Positions 36,601-44,795 of a stretch of 64,000 bases of DNA are shown in pieces. The DNA is taken from the NCBI RefSeq assembly GCF_003002825.1, contig NZ_PVTE01000023.1, positions 1-64,000 of the forward strand, in the 5' to 3' direction. The translations under genes and the position numbers were made by a program. A model generated the notes under the pieces. It had not been told where the DNA came from, did no database searches, and saw only the letters and a program-made list of their open reading frames with translations. How positions within the stretch are numbered: the stretch's first letter is position 1; every line of letters begins with the position of its first letter. The DNA is from Spirosoma oryzae (GTDB taxonomy: Bacteria; Bacteroidota; Bacteroidia; Cytophagales; Spirosomataceae).

Positions 36601-38887
36601 GATATGTACCTATGCCAGCGACAACGCGACGTTTCAATGGAGCCGCGACGGCAGTATCATCAGCGGAGCTACCAGCTACACACTGGGCGTCAGTCAGACA
36701 GGTACCTATCAGTGCCAGATTACTGATGAAAACTGTACTTCCAGCCCCAACACGCTAAGCATTAGTTTTCAGTTCGGAGCCGCGCTGACAGCGTCGATAC
36801 GGTCTATCCGGGGCGATACGCTGCTATGCACCGGTGCGAATCAGTACGTAGCTATGGCCTGGATGGATGATGGCGTTTTTGCGCGTCAATCGCCCTATTA
36901 CTCGTATCAGTGGTATCGGGATAATGTAGCAATTACAGGTGCCACCAGCAGTTATTATTTTGCGTTTTCACCAGGACTATACACGTTGAACGTTAAACAG
37001 GGGACATGCTCGACCCGTAGTAATGGCCTTGCCATAAAAACGGTGGCGTCCCTTCCTCCTACTATCTCGACAAATGGCAATCCGATGCTCTGCACCGGTG
37101 AGACACGAACCTTAAACGCTACTCCCTATGGGAATAACTATCAGTGGCAACGAGATGGCGTCGATATAGCCGGAGCAACTTATGCCTACTACGATGCATC
37201 GGTATCCGGCAACTACACTGCTCGAATTACGAATAGCAGTTGCCCAACTACATCAGCTCCGCTTTCACTCACATTCAGTAACACGATTCAACCCAAAATC
37301 ACCACCGACCCACAATACAGTCCGGGCTGCCGGTCCGTATTGTTGAGTCAGCCACCTGCCCCGTCGGGTACAGACTACCAATACCAGTGGCTGTTGAACG
37401 GCTCTCCCCTACCCGGTAATACCTTTCCGCAACTGACCGTCACGAGAGCGGGCTTATACGCGCTTCAACTGACAAAAGGTGCCTGCTCCGGCACGTCGAA
37501 TCCCGTATCCGTTGTCTTCGGCACACCATTCGCTCAGCCGGTCAAGCCGGTCATTCAACGAGATAAAGCCACTGCTCTGTGCGCCAATGGGGCCACTCGC
37601 CTGATCTGTAACGCCTACGCCACTCTTCAGTGGAAACGTAACGGTCAGGCGCTTGCCAGCACGGGCAGCACGTTCTTTGCGACCCAATCGGGCCTATACA
37701 CAGTAGTGGCAACCGACAATAATGGTTGTTCGGCAGAATCCGACCCTGTTGACATCCGTATCGGCGAGCCGACGACGGCACAGCTACTAGGCTACAGCCG
37801 TATAGGTGCTGGCCAATCGGCACAGCTGTCGGTAGTCCTGAGCGGCCCGGCCCCCTGGTCATTCGCGCTTACCGATGGGCTGACGGTTCAGAATACATAT
37901 CAGAACCCGCACATACTCACTGTATCCCCGACAACGACGACATCGTACCGGTTGTCCCACGTCACGAATAGCTGTGGGTACGGAACGGTACTTGGCAACC
38001 CGACTGCGGTATTCGTAAGCAGTGGCAGTGCCGACGTATCTCTGCAAACCCGTGTTAGTAACCGGACGCCGAATGTGGGGGATGAAGTTGAATACGCACT
38101 GGTGCTGACCAACGACGGGCCGCAGGACGCAGCGGGCGTAGAAGTGACCAGTCGACTGCCGGCGGGCCTGGCATTTGTCAGTGCGACGGCGGGTTCACTC
38201 ACCATGACCGACACGTTGTTGCGGGGTAACGTAGGCACCATCAGCGCAGGCAGTACGGAGGAACTGCGCTACAAAGCGCGGGTAACCCGATCTGGTGTCT
38301 TTGTAACAGCAGCGCAGGTGTCCGACAGTCAGACACCTGATCCCGATAGCCAGCCCAACTCGGGTACCGGCGACGGGCAGGACGATGCAGCTACGGTTGA
38401 TTTACGCACCACCAACGGCAGCAGTGACCTCATGGTATCGGACAATCCAGGCCAGACACCATTACCCAGCGTAGCTGGCAACCAACCCATCGCCGACCCG
38501 CTTACGGCTGACCTGAGTCTTGCACTCTACACCGATACGAGTTTGCCGCAACCGGGCGATGTCATTACTGTGCGGGCTGTGGTCAGCAACCGGGGCGGTT
38601 CGACGGCTACGTCAGTAGCGGTTCAAACAAAACTGCCCGACGGCTGGACAGTAGCCAATACCGACAATGTAGCCAACAGTCAGAACGGAGCCAGTACGGT
38701 GTATGCCAACGAGGTGCCAGCGGGTCGTTCGGCTACGTTGCTTCTTATCGTGAAGGTAGGTAGCAGCGGAGGTATCGTTCAGTCGCAGATCGCCAGCGTG
38801 GTCGAGAAAGATCCCGACAGTACGCCCGGCAATGGCTATACCAATGGCGAAGACGATACGGCCAGTCTGATGATTCGAACGCGCTGA
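33656..38887 (+). CDS. Giant secreted BNR-repeat/Ig-like/DUF11 protein
   Basis: A 1743-residue exported protein. The signal peptide is cut near residue 25 (SSAQ). Residues about 75-760 form a sortilin/VPS10-like BNR propeller region with many S/T-x-D-GG-x-x-W motifs (KTTDGGANW, RSTDGGSSW, RSSDGGDTW, QSTDGGKTW, YTRDGGQTW). Residues about 778-1440 hold Ig-like repeats, six of them with a QW-x-R/L-x-G motif at roughly 912, 994, 1085, 1162, 1244 and 1325, usually closed by a Cys. DUF11 modules fill 1459-1743 and end in the acidic loop shared with the preceding protein. Gene order and the shared C-terminus suggest an operon or related surface proteins. It probably acts in adhesion or glycan binding. 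Confidence 0.8.
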   Translation: MLLFTRFGLLVSLLFVLCQPFSSAQAPPQDTLRFLLEQEQQRLKDPALDRVPYERLEEARQQTLKRSANNAAQTQSAIPNVTWQERGPSNDGGRTRAILFNPSDASHKKVWAGSLMGGLWYTNDITDPKATWTQVSESWANSTITALAADPSNPQIMYAGTGDRYEYRSGGGIWKTTDGGANWNRLTATIPNSSLSPTDLPRIFEYISRLAVNQSGHVFAATQYGLIRSTDGGSSWSKVLAPNQGIGFGSATGNTYNDRVTDLEIGSDNTVFVAFDPSRVFRSLNANAQSWKEITPSNTAGNRTELALFAASSGSSQTIYAVAQAYTSSYSKDIGWFKRSSDGGDTWSDVTIPADAYSTFTSGSGWYALSLGVHPTDPNRVYAGGYYWYQSTDGGKTWGNPILWPSGKQHTIQFQPGNNTVAVFSGDDGVSVSTDLTTAANPTLVSRNAGYRAAEVSSVSQHPTPGNPTLLANTATATYRQNTDGLSDGKRIFSSLSGMGLTFIDDDTPSLQLVSTSSGALYLFDNPSTNNSTYLTYTGYNSADYDSQSNTLYTYIYTNGGYSIRRMAGIGSTVTTTDLPLAGLQYGATFIRLSKDRKALFVGTYPGKLYRVTNIDQSALTITAIDNGAFPQYSTPSAIDIGADDNELIVTLSNYGAQSVWYTRDGGQTWIGKDQSNYGLPDMPVRSVLFNPQNRKQVLLGTELGVWSTNDITASNPGWEPTNSGMGMIRVNQLRVRPSDNRITAATAGRGVFSSDALAIPYSVPSITLNSVSSTKLCAGSQITVSFSVSRPAFNANNRFDVYVSDATGNFANQTRIGSSTNTVVTATLPTEYDRLPYGTGYRIRVVSISPEVYSNSSEPIAIGDLYQTRIYDRVSAAGYTYNSSAICLGSRVTISAQGLNSQDASTPIESIQWKRNGSPISGATTLTYQAQQEGQYTATMQQAGCSITSSSYMLYSSTQLAGSIQSPTGGAPVCTGQTIPAICTYASDNATFQWSRDGSIISGATSYTLGVSQTGTYQCQITDENCTSSPNTLSISFQFGAALTASIRSIRGDTLLCTGANQYVAMAWMDDGVFARQSPYYSYQWYRDNVAITGATSSYYFAFSPGLYTLNVKQGTCSTRSNGLAIKTVASLPPTISTNGNPMLCTGETRTLNATPYGNNYQWQRDGVDIAGATYAYYDASVSGNYTARITNSSCPTTSAPLSLTFSNTIQPKITTDPQYSPGCRSVLLSQPPAPSGTDYQYQWLLNGSPLPGNTFPQLTVTRAGLYALQLTKGACSGTSNPVSVVFGTPFAQPVKPVIQRDKATALCANGATRLICNAYATLQWKRNGQALASTGSTFFATQSGLYTVVATDNNGCSAESDPVDIRIGEPTTAQLLGYSRIGAGQSAQLSVVLSGPAPWSFALTDGLTVQNTYQNPHILTVSPTTTTSYRLSHVTNSCGYGTVLGNPTAVFVSSGSADVSLQTRVSNRTPNVGDEVEYALVLTNDGPQDAAGVEVTSRLPAGLAFVSATAGSLTMTDTLLRGNVGTISAGSTEELRYKARVTRSGVFVTAAQVSDSQTPDPDSQPNSGTGDGQDDAATVDLRTTNGSSDLMVSDNPGQTPLPSVAGNQPIADPLTADLSLALYTDTSLPQPGDVITVRAVVSNRGGSTATSVAVQTKLPDGWTVANTDNVANSQNGASTVYANEVPAGRSATLLLIVKVGSSGGIVQSQIASVVEKDPDSTPGNGYTNGEDDTASLMIRTR
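38810..38877 (+). repeat. 68-bp exact repeat, copy 2
   Basis: Second copy of the 68-bp sequence at 33496-33563, at the 3' end of the giant secreted protein gene. Confidence 0.9.
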
Positions 38888-38907
38888 TACAATTGGTAAT
38901 AGGGCGG

Positions 38908-39105
38908 TCAGCGCGGGAACTGGTTTCGGGCCGCGTCGACCAGGCGACCGAAGTCCGCTATGAGCCTGTGTAACTCCGTTTTCAATTGATTCCCATGTTT
39001 TTCGGCATCCGCTTTCAACTGCGCCCGATTCGCTCTACCTGATCCGGGAACGATCAGTAAGCTGGAGACAAAGCCAGTAATCAGTCCGGCAAGAAAACGT
39101 TTCAT
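38908..39105 (-). CDS. Small YtxH-like protein
   Basis: A 65-residue protein. An N-terminal hydrophobic segment (FLAGLITGFVSSLLIVPGSG) is followed by a basic and helical tail (RAQLKADAEKHGNQLKTEL). This matches the short YtxH-like stress-associated membrane proteins. It is convergent with the giant secreted gene (20 bp apart). Its function is unknown. Confidence 0.6.
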   Translation of the reverse strand: MKRFLAGLITGFVSSLLIVPGSGRANRAQLKADAEKHGNQLKTELHRLIADFGRLVDAARNQFPR

Positions 39106-39189
39106 GAGTCGCGGTTTTGAGCTGGTGAATGGAGTAATACCAGCTAAACCATAAAGCCATCGTTCTGTTTACGAATGACTTATCCATAG

Positions 39190-39237
39190 GCGCGCGTTTC
39201 AATTCCGAGTATGACTGCCCGGAATTGAAACGCGCGC
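39190..39237 (+). terminator. 18-bp hairpin, terminator-like
   Basis: Perfect 18-bp arms (39190-39207 and 39220-39237) with a 12-nt loop. TTTTAT follows on the plus strand. It lies between the YtxH-like gene and the transaldolase remnant, so its transcript is not obvious. Confidence 0.5.
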
Positions 39238-39259
39238 TTTTATAATGACCAGCCTATTT

Positions 39260-39394
39260 TCAGCCTTCAGTCAGTTGCTGCGCTTGTTTGCCGATAGCAA
39301 CCAGCAGCTTGTCATACGGTCTGCTGAATTTATCGATCCCCTCGTCTTCCAGTTGCTGCGTCAGCGCGGGCAGATCCAGCCTGTCAAAAATGTC
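39260..39394 (-). pseudogene. Transaldolase C-terminal fragment
   Basis: The last 44 residues of a minus-strand frame match the conserved end of bacterial transaldolases: a run with LTQQLEDEGIDKFSRPYDKL and a basic helix. The rest of the enzyme (about 300 residues, including the catalytic Lys region) is missing. The frame upstream of 39394 has no transaldolase-like sequence. It looks like the tail of a deleted transaldolase gene. It is not expected to be active. Confidence 0.6.
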
Positions 39395-39587
39395 AACGGC
39401 TCGCCATACACACCTAACAGTCAATCGATTACATAATATTTTGCCGCGTACGTTGTTTGCCCGCGTCTTCGTTGACCAGACAGCGGAGTTCACCGCAGCC
39501 ATCACCTGACTCACCACAATCCGATGGGTGCTTACAACACAATCAGCCCAGCCAGCGTACTACCGGTAAAGGCACTTATTTCACGGC

Positions 39588-40115
39588 ATGAAAGGACTTA
39601 TTCGGCTGAGTTATCGGAAAGTGATCGACGCAACAGCGCAGCAGGCGTGGGACCGACTGGTATTCGACGACGCCTGGCAGGAATTTTACATGCAGGTGCA
39701 GTCGTTTAATCCCGATGGCCGCTACCAGTATTTCTGGGAACTCCTCGCCAACGTACCCACCGCCAACAAACTACATTACCTGACCAGTCGGGCCATTCTG
39801 GGCTACCTGCAACAACTCAACGACCGCATTCCCGACGTCACGAACGCGCAGCAGCAGGCCAGCCTACCCTTCACCCAGTTTACGTTCGAGATTCTGGCGG
39901 CACAGCTTGCGCAGAAAGAGACGTTTCGCATCGCCATTTTCTTTTACAGTGACGTGCTTACTTGGATCGATACCATCGGTGATCAGTTATTGCTAGCGTA
40001 CGGCGATCAGCAAGCGGCCATCCGGCAGGGACAAGCCATTACTACCGATCTGATTCCGTTGCAGCCCGAATTAGCAATCTGGTCGTACCAACCTGTTATT
40101 CCCGCCAATGCATGA
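39588..40115 (+). CDS. Unknown protein coupled to a pirin-like gene
   Basis: A 175-residue soluble, mostly helical-looking protein rich in Gln and aromatic residues, with a hydrophobic stretch (FRIAIFFYSDVLTWIDTIGD) near the middle. No family was recognised. Its stop overlaps the ATG of the pirin-like gene (4-bp overlap), so the two are coupled and may act together. Confidence 0.6.
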   Translation: MKGLIRLSYRKVIDATAQQAWDRLVFDDAWQEFYMQVQSFNPDGRYQYFWELLANVPTANKLHYLTSRAILGYLQQLNDRIPDVTNAQQQASLPFTQFTFEILAAQLAQKETFRIAIFFYSDVLTWIDTIGDQLLLAYGDQQAAIRQGQAITTDLIPLQPELAIWSYQPVIPANA

Positions 40116-40807
40116 TGGACACACAGACACAAGCGCGGATTTACCTGGCCGACCAGCGGGGCTACACGCAAACACCCTTTCTCCGCAGCGTTCACACATT
40201 CAATTTTGGCACCTACCAGCAGGAGAGTCGGCAGCCGTTTGGGGCGTTGCAGTTGCTCAACGACGACAGCCTAATTGCCGGTGCCAGTCTGTCGCTTACC
40301 GTAGAGCAACCAACCGACGTTCTCCTGTTGCCGCTCATCGGCGGACTCGAATATACCAGCGAGCAAGCCTCGGGCTTTCTCGAATCGGGGCAGGCGGGGG
40401 TACTGTCGTTGATGCCCGGCCAATCTTATGCCGTTAGCAACCCATATCCGACTGAAACGATCAACCTGCTGCAAATCTGGCTAACACAACCAGTGAATTG
40501 TTCAGCAATGGGCTTCGCCGAAACGACCTTTGATCTAAGCCAGAAAAATGGTCTGCATAGCTGTTTGCCGGAGTCAGCGGGTTCGCCACAGCAGGTCTTC
40601 ATTGGTCGGTACGATGGGCGGGCCGAAGGCACGCTGAAGACAGCGCCGGGGCAGCGCGTGTTTGTCTTCGTGGTACAGGGCGTTTTCGAAGTTCAGAATC
40701 GGCTGCTGCACGAACGTGACGGCTTGTCGTTGAGCAACGTTCAACACGAAATGATTGATTTCGAGGCACTCTCTAACGACGCAATTCTGCTGCTGATTCG
40801 GTTTTAA
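40112..40807 (+). CDS. Pirin-like bicupin protein
   Basis: A 231-residue protein of the pirin/YhhW-like cupin superfamily as found in Bacteroidota. The N-terminal block (ARIYLADQRGYTQTPFLRS, then HTFNFG) and LLLPLIGGLEY are typical. The canonical metal-binding His residues of pirins are not obvious, so it may be a non-metal member. The start is one of two adjacent ATGs at 40112 and 40115. It follows the unknown gene by overlap and ends in an 18-bp palindrome shared with the convergent M1 peptidase gene. Confidence 0.7.
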   Translation: MMDTQTQARIYLADQRGYTQTPFLRSVHTFNFGTYQQESRQPFGALQLLNDDSLIAGASLSLTVEQPTDVLLLPLIGGLEYTSEQASGFLESGQAGVLSLMPGQSYAVSNPYPTETINLLQIWLTQPVNCSAMGFAETTFDLSQKNGLHSCLPESAGSPQQVFIGRYDGRAEGTLKTAPGQRVFVFVVQGVFEVQNRLLHERDGLSLSNVQHEMIDFEALSNDAILLLIRF

Positions 40808-40903
40808 ACACAGAGGCACAGAGCAAAACCACGGAGAAAACGGAGAGCTATCAATCTGTCTCTGTTTTCTCTGTGCGAATCCTCCGTGCCTCTGTGTTTA
40901 AAA
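40802..40903. terminator. Palindrome of the ACACAGAGGCAC family between convergent genes
   Basis: 18-bp perfect arms (40802-40819 and 40886-40903) with further internal pairing of CTCTGT words. It overlaps the pirin-like stop codon and ends 6 bp before the M1 peptidase stop. It probably terminates both. The same repeat words occur at 50991-51019 and 51459-51523. Confidence 0.65.
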
Positions 40904-40908
40904 TACGA

Positions 40909-42777
40909 CTACTTCGCGGTCCAGGTGTTATCGGCGGGGGTGGCGTCCATGAAGATACCGCCGGTCAGCTTCACCGATTGCAGCTTCTGGGTGATCGGCA
41001 GTTTCACCACCGCCTGCTTCTGATTGGCCTGCCAGATGGCGGGTGTCTGGTGAACAGTCTGCGTCGTACCGTCAGCGAATGTCAGTACCACGTCGACCGG
41101 CGCTACGTAGCCACCCACGTTGTCAATAGTCAGCGTAGCCTGTTTCGCAGTCGTCACGACGGGTTGCAGGGCAAAATCGATATAGTTGTTCGAAAAATAC
41201 CAGTTGTTCCAGAACCAGTTCAGGTCACGACCCGCGCCGGCGTTGAAGCTGAAAAACATATCCCAGGGCGTAGGGTGTTTGCCATTCCAGCGCTCCATGA
41301 ACGTGTGTAGCCCCTTGCGGAACAGGTCGTCGCCCAGCATGTCTTTCAGGGCCAGATAACCCAGCGCGGCCTTGCCGTATTCGTTGTTTCCCATAGCCGC
41401 ACCACTCAGCACATTGGTCGGCGTGATGATCGGCAGATCCTCCTCAGCCGATGGGTCGCGAATCCAGCCGTTAACCCGGAAGCCCTGAAACAGTTGCACC
41501 GCTTTGTCTTTACCCAGGTCGGCCTGCCCGATCAGGTGTTCGAGCGCGGTTGCCCAGCCTTCGTCCATAAAACCGTAGCGCGTTTCGTTGATACCCATGT
41601 AGAACGGAAACCAGGTATGCGCAATCTCGTGTTCGGCGACGAAGCGCGAAAAGTTCAGGTCTTGGGTAGTGGCGTCGTTGACCATCATCGGGTATTCCAT
41701 ATCGGCAAACCCCTGCACGACGGTTGTCTTCGCATACGGATACGGCACGCCGGGCCAGTTGTTGGAGAACCAGTCGAGCGCGTGTTGCCCGAAGCCGACC
41801 ATCTGATGAAAGTCAGCCGCGTTGTCCAGAAAGGCTGCCTGTACGCCCGCCCGTCGGCCCGTCTTTTTGTCGACCACTACACTGGCCGCATCCCAGACAT
41901 AGTGATCGCTGATGGCCAGGGCCATGTCGGGTACGTTCGTGGCACGCCAACGCCAGCTATTCGTCGCCTGACTGGCCGTAACAGCACCCGTTTTCAGCTC
42001 ATCCGCCGTGGCAATATGAACCAGCGAATCGCTCGTCATCGACCGGGTCAGCCGCTGCACGTAGGTCGGCTGTAACACCTCCCCGGCGTTTTGCAGATCC
42101 CCCGTCGACCAGACGATGTAGTTTTTCGGCACCCGAACTGTCAGGTCGTAGTCGTTGAAATCGCTGTAAAACTCCTGCGCATCAGTGAAGGGCATGCGGT
42201 CCCAGCCGTAGTAATCGTCATACACCGCGATTCGTGGGTAGAAGTACGCCAGAAAGAACGTGGTCGAATCGAGCATCCCTTCCCGACCGCTTTCTTTCGA
42301 CAACTCGTAGTGCCAGTCGATGCTTAGTTTCACCGAATCGCGGGGCAGCAACGGCTTACTCAATACCATCCGCTGATTGACGTCGGTGTTGCTCGGCCAT
42401 TTCTTCTCCGCCTGATTTTCCGTGTAGCGGTCGATAGTCACGCCCGACGTTAAGTAGTCTTCGCTAACAGCTCCCTGCCGACCGGCACCCGGCCGGTGAA
42501 TGTTCATGAACAATTTGACCGCCAGCGTTTTCAGCGTATCGGGACTGTTGTTGACGTACGTAATCTGCTCGGTACCGTTGATGGTCCGGCTGGGTGGTGT
42601 CGCGTTGATCGTGATGGTGTAGTGCGCGCGGTTCTGCCAGTAGCGGGGGCCGGGTTTCCCATCCATCGAACGGGTGCCCTTTTTGTAGGCCTGCTTGACG
42701 TTGCGGGGCATATACAGCGTCTGCGCCTGGGCAATGGTCAGCCCCAGCAGCAGTGCTAGTAATGGCGTGAGTTTCAT
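40909..42777 (-). CDS. Exported M1-family metallopeptidase
   Basis: A 622-residue zinc peptidase with a signal peptide (MKLTPLLALLLGLTIAQA). HEIAHTWF at 383-390 gives the HExxH zinc motif, and Glu406 in DEGWATALE is the third ligand. The exopeptidase-type GxMEN block reads FADMEYP (357-363). The gluzincin fold and length fit Bacteroidota M1 peptidases. The frame is open to 42855, but the ATG at 42777 starts the signal peptide. It is divergent from a GH43 gene with 147 bp between starts, and a -7 box lies 64 bp upstream. Confidence 0.92.
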   Translation of the reverse strand: MKLTPLLALLLGLTIAQAQTLYMPRNVKQAYKKGTRSMDGKPGPRYWQNRAHYTITINATPPSRTINGTEQITYVNNSPDTLKTLAVKLFMNIHRPGAGRQGAVSEDYLTSGVTIDRYTENQAEKKWPSNTDVNQRMVLSKPLLPRDSVKLSIDWHYELSKESGREGMLDSTTFFLAYFYPRIAVYDDYYGWDRMPFTDAQEFYSDFNDYDLTVRVPKNYIVWSTGDLQNAGEVLQPTYVQRLTRSMTSDSLVHIATADELKTGAVTASQATNSWRWRATNVPDMALAISDHYVWDAASVVVDKKTGRRAGVQAAFLDNAADFHQMVGFGQHALDWFSNNWPGVPYPYAKTTVVQGFADMEYPMMVNDATTQDLNFSRFVAEHEIAHTWFPFYMGINETRYGFMDEGWATALEHLIGQADLGKDKAVQLFQGFRVNGWIRDPSAEEDLPIITPTNVLSGAAMGNNEYGKAALGYLALKDMLGDDLFRKGLHTFMERWNGKHPTPWDMFFSFNAGAGRDLNWFWNNWYFSNNYIDFALQPVVTTAKQATLTIDNVGGYVAPVDVVLTFADGTTQTVHQTPAIWQANQKQAVVKLPITQKLQSVKLTGGIFMDATPADNTWTAK

Positions 42778-42841
42778 TCCTGTAGTCAGTTTTCTGTTTA
42801 CGGTTTCGGTAGTCAGTTGGTACACATGCTGACGAGTGGCG

Positions 42842-42849
42842 CAAAAGTA
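42842..42849 (-). promoter_or_regulatory. -7 box for the M1 peptidase gene
   Basis: TACTTTTG on the minus strand matches TAnnTTTG exactly. It lies 64 bp upstream of the ATG at 42777, in the region shared with the divergent GH43 gene. Confidence 0.5.
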
Positions 42850-42924
42850 TCGCAAAGAAAAAGTGAAGCCATTACTTTTATGATTAACGGCTGTCTGCCG
42901 TACCGCCTTACACTAGCCATCCCC

Positions 42925-44697
42925 ATGAAGCAGTTACTCTTGGTTATCAACATATTGCTGGCCTGTCGAGCCGTAACGCTGGCCCAAACGACGTATTGCA
43001 ATCCGATGGATATCAGCTATCGGTATAATTTCGAGCAACTGAATGAGCGGATCTCCTACCGCTCCGGGGCCGACCCGGTTATCATCAACCATAAGGGAGA
43101 ATACTATCTCTTTGTCACGATTCAGGGCGGCTGGTGGCATTCAAAAGACCTGGCCAACTGGCGCTACGTCGTTCCTGACAAATGGCCGATGGAAGATATG
43201 TGTGCACCGGCAGCACTCTCCGTCCGTGATACGCTGTACTTGTTTCAAAGCACGTTTGAACAGCGTCCCATCTTTATCTCGACCCAGCCCGACAAAGGAA
43301 AGCTTACCTTTTACAATCGATGGCTACCCCGGCTCCCCAAAGACATCGGCCCCTGGGACCCGGCGCTGTTTCACGACGACGATACCGACAAATGGTACAT
43401 GTACTGGGGCTCGTCGAACGTGTACCCGATTTTTGGCGCTGAACTCGACAAAAGCCGCAACCTGACGTACGCGGGCAATAATCCGGCCCAGGCTTACAAG
43501 GCGCTGTTCTGGCTCGATCCCTATCAGCACGGCTGGGAACGCTTCGGCCCCAACCATTCCGACCCCATCAAACCCTTTGTCGAAGGAGCCTGGATGACCA
43601 AACACAACGGCAAGTACTACCTGCAATACGGTGCGCCGGGCACGGAATACAACGTCTACGGCAATGGTACCTACGTCGGCAAAGACCCGCTGGGGCCGTT
43701 CGAGTACGCGCCGTATAACCCCATCGCCTACAAGCCGGGTGGCTTTGCGACGGGCACTGGGCACGGTAACACGTTTCAGGACAACTTCGGCAACTACTGG
43801 AATACGGGTACGACCTGGATCGGTGTCAACTGGGGAATGGAACGGCGCATTATGATGCACCCGGCCGGTTTCGACAAGGACGATCAACTGTTTGCCACGA
43901 CGCGCTTCGGCGACTGGCCCCACCGCCTGCCAACGAAGAAATGGACCGACCGCGAAGAGCTGTTTACCGGCTGGATGCTGCTCAACTACAAAAAGCCCGT
44001 TACGGCTTCCTCGACACTGACGCCTACCGGTACCGACTCAATCCGGGTAGCGTTCGTCGCCGACGAAAACCCGCGCACGTTCTGGGTAGCCGCGCAGAAC
44101 CGCCCCGGCGAAACGCTGACGACGGACCTCGGCACGCTCTGCGACGTGAAAGCCGTACAGGTCGACTACTTCGATTACAAACTCGCCATCTTCGACTCCG
44201 ATTCGACGGTCTACACCCAATTCAAAATCCTGACGTCGCCCGATAACAAAACCTGGACCGTTGCCGCCGACCTCACCCGCGAATCGAAGCGGGACCGAGC
44301 CTGCGCCTATGTCGAATTCAAGCAGCCGCAACGGGCGCGCTATGTCCGCTACGAGCATGTCTACACAGCCGGGCAGCACCTGAGCATCAACGCCTTCCGC
44401 GTGTTCGGCAACGCAACTGGTAAAGCACCGGCTGTGCCAACGATGACAGCAAAGCGCCAGAAAGACCAGCGCAACGCCGACCTGACCTGGACGAAAGTAC
44501 CGGGGGCCGTGGGCTATAACATCCGCTGGGGCATCGCACCCGACAAGCTCTACCAGACCTACCAGTTCTGGAATGACCAGCCCAGCGCATTCGAACTACG
44601 CGCCCTGAACGTTGGTGTCCCCTACTACTTTGCCATCGAATCCTTCAACGAAACCGGCGTGTCAGTCCTGAGCCCGGTTGTGAGCGCACTGCAATAA
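42925..44697 (+). CDS. Secreted GH43-like enzyme with discoidin- and FN3-like domains
   Basis: A 590-residue exported protein. It has a signal peptide (cut near VTLAQ), then a five-bladed GH43-type propeller with Asp50 (SGADPVII), Asp145 (GPWDPALF) and Glu220 (PFVEGAWM) in catalytic positions. A C-terminal F5/8-type beta-sandwich (about 385-540) and a terminal FN3-like domain (about 545-590, WTKVPGAVGYNIRWG) follow. These are carbohydrate-binding or spacer modules. The open frame extends upstream to 42817, but the ATG at 42925 gives the signal peptide. Substrate is probably a plant-type glycan. Confidence 0.85.
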   Translation: MKQLLLVINILLACRAVTLAQTTYCNPMDISYRYNFEQLNERISYRSGADPVIINHKGEYYLFVTIQGGWWHSKDLANWRYVVPDKWPMEDMCAPAALSVRDTLYLFQSTFEQRPIFISTQPDKGKLTFYNRWLPRLPKDIGPWDPALFHDDDTDKWYMYWGSSNVYPIFGAELDKSRNLTYAGNNPAQAYKALFWLDPYQHGWERFGPNHSDPIKPFVEGAWMTKHNGKYYLQYGAPGTEYNVYGNGTYVGKDPLGPFEYAPYNPIAYKPGGFATGTGHGNTFQDNFGNYWNTGTTWIGVNWGMERRIMMHPAGFDKDDQLFATTRFGDWPHRLPTKKWTDREELFTGWMLLNYKKPVTASSTLTPTGTDSIRVAFVADENPRTFWVAAQNRPGETLTTDLGTLCDVKAVQVDYFDYKLAIFDSDSTVYTQFKILTSPDNKTWTVAADLTRESKRDRACAYVEFKQPQRARYVRYEHVYTAGQHLSINAFRVFGNATGKAPAVPTMTAKRQKDQRNADLTWTKVPGAVGYNIRWGIAPDKLYQTYQFWNDQPSAFELRALNVGVPYYFAIESFNETGVSVLSPVVSALQ

Positions 44698-44795
44698 CAA
44701 TTTACATCATCAGTAGACGAAAACGTCTTTACAGGCAACACGCGTCCTGTGGAATATGCACTCGGCTTGCATCTACTGTACTAATTCATTGTCCT

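Noticed and set aside
30592-38887. T9SS C-terminal sorting signals on the two large secreted proteins
   Set aside because: Both end in DUF11 acidic-loop modules, with no recognisable type A or B sorting domain.
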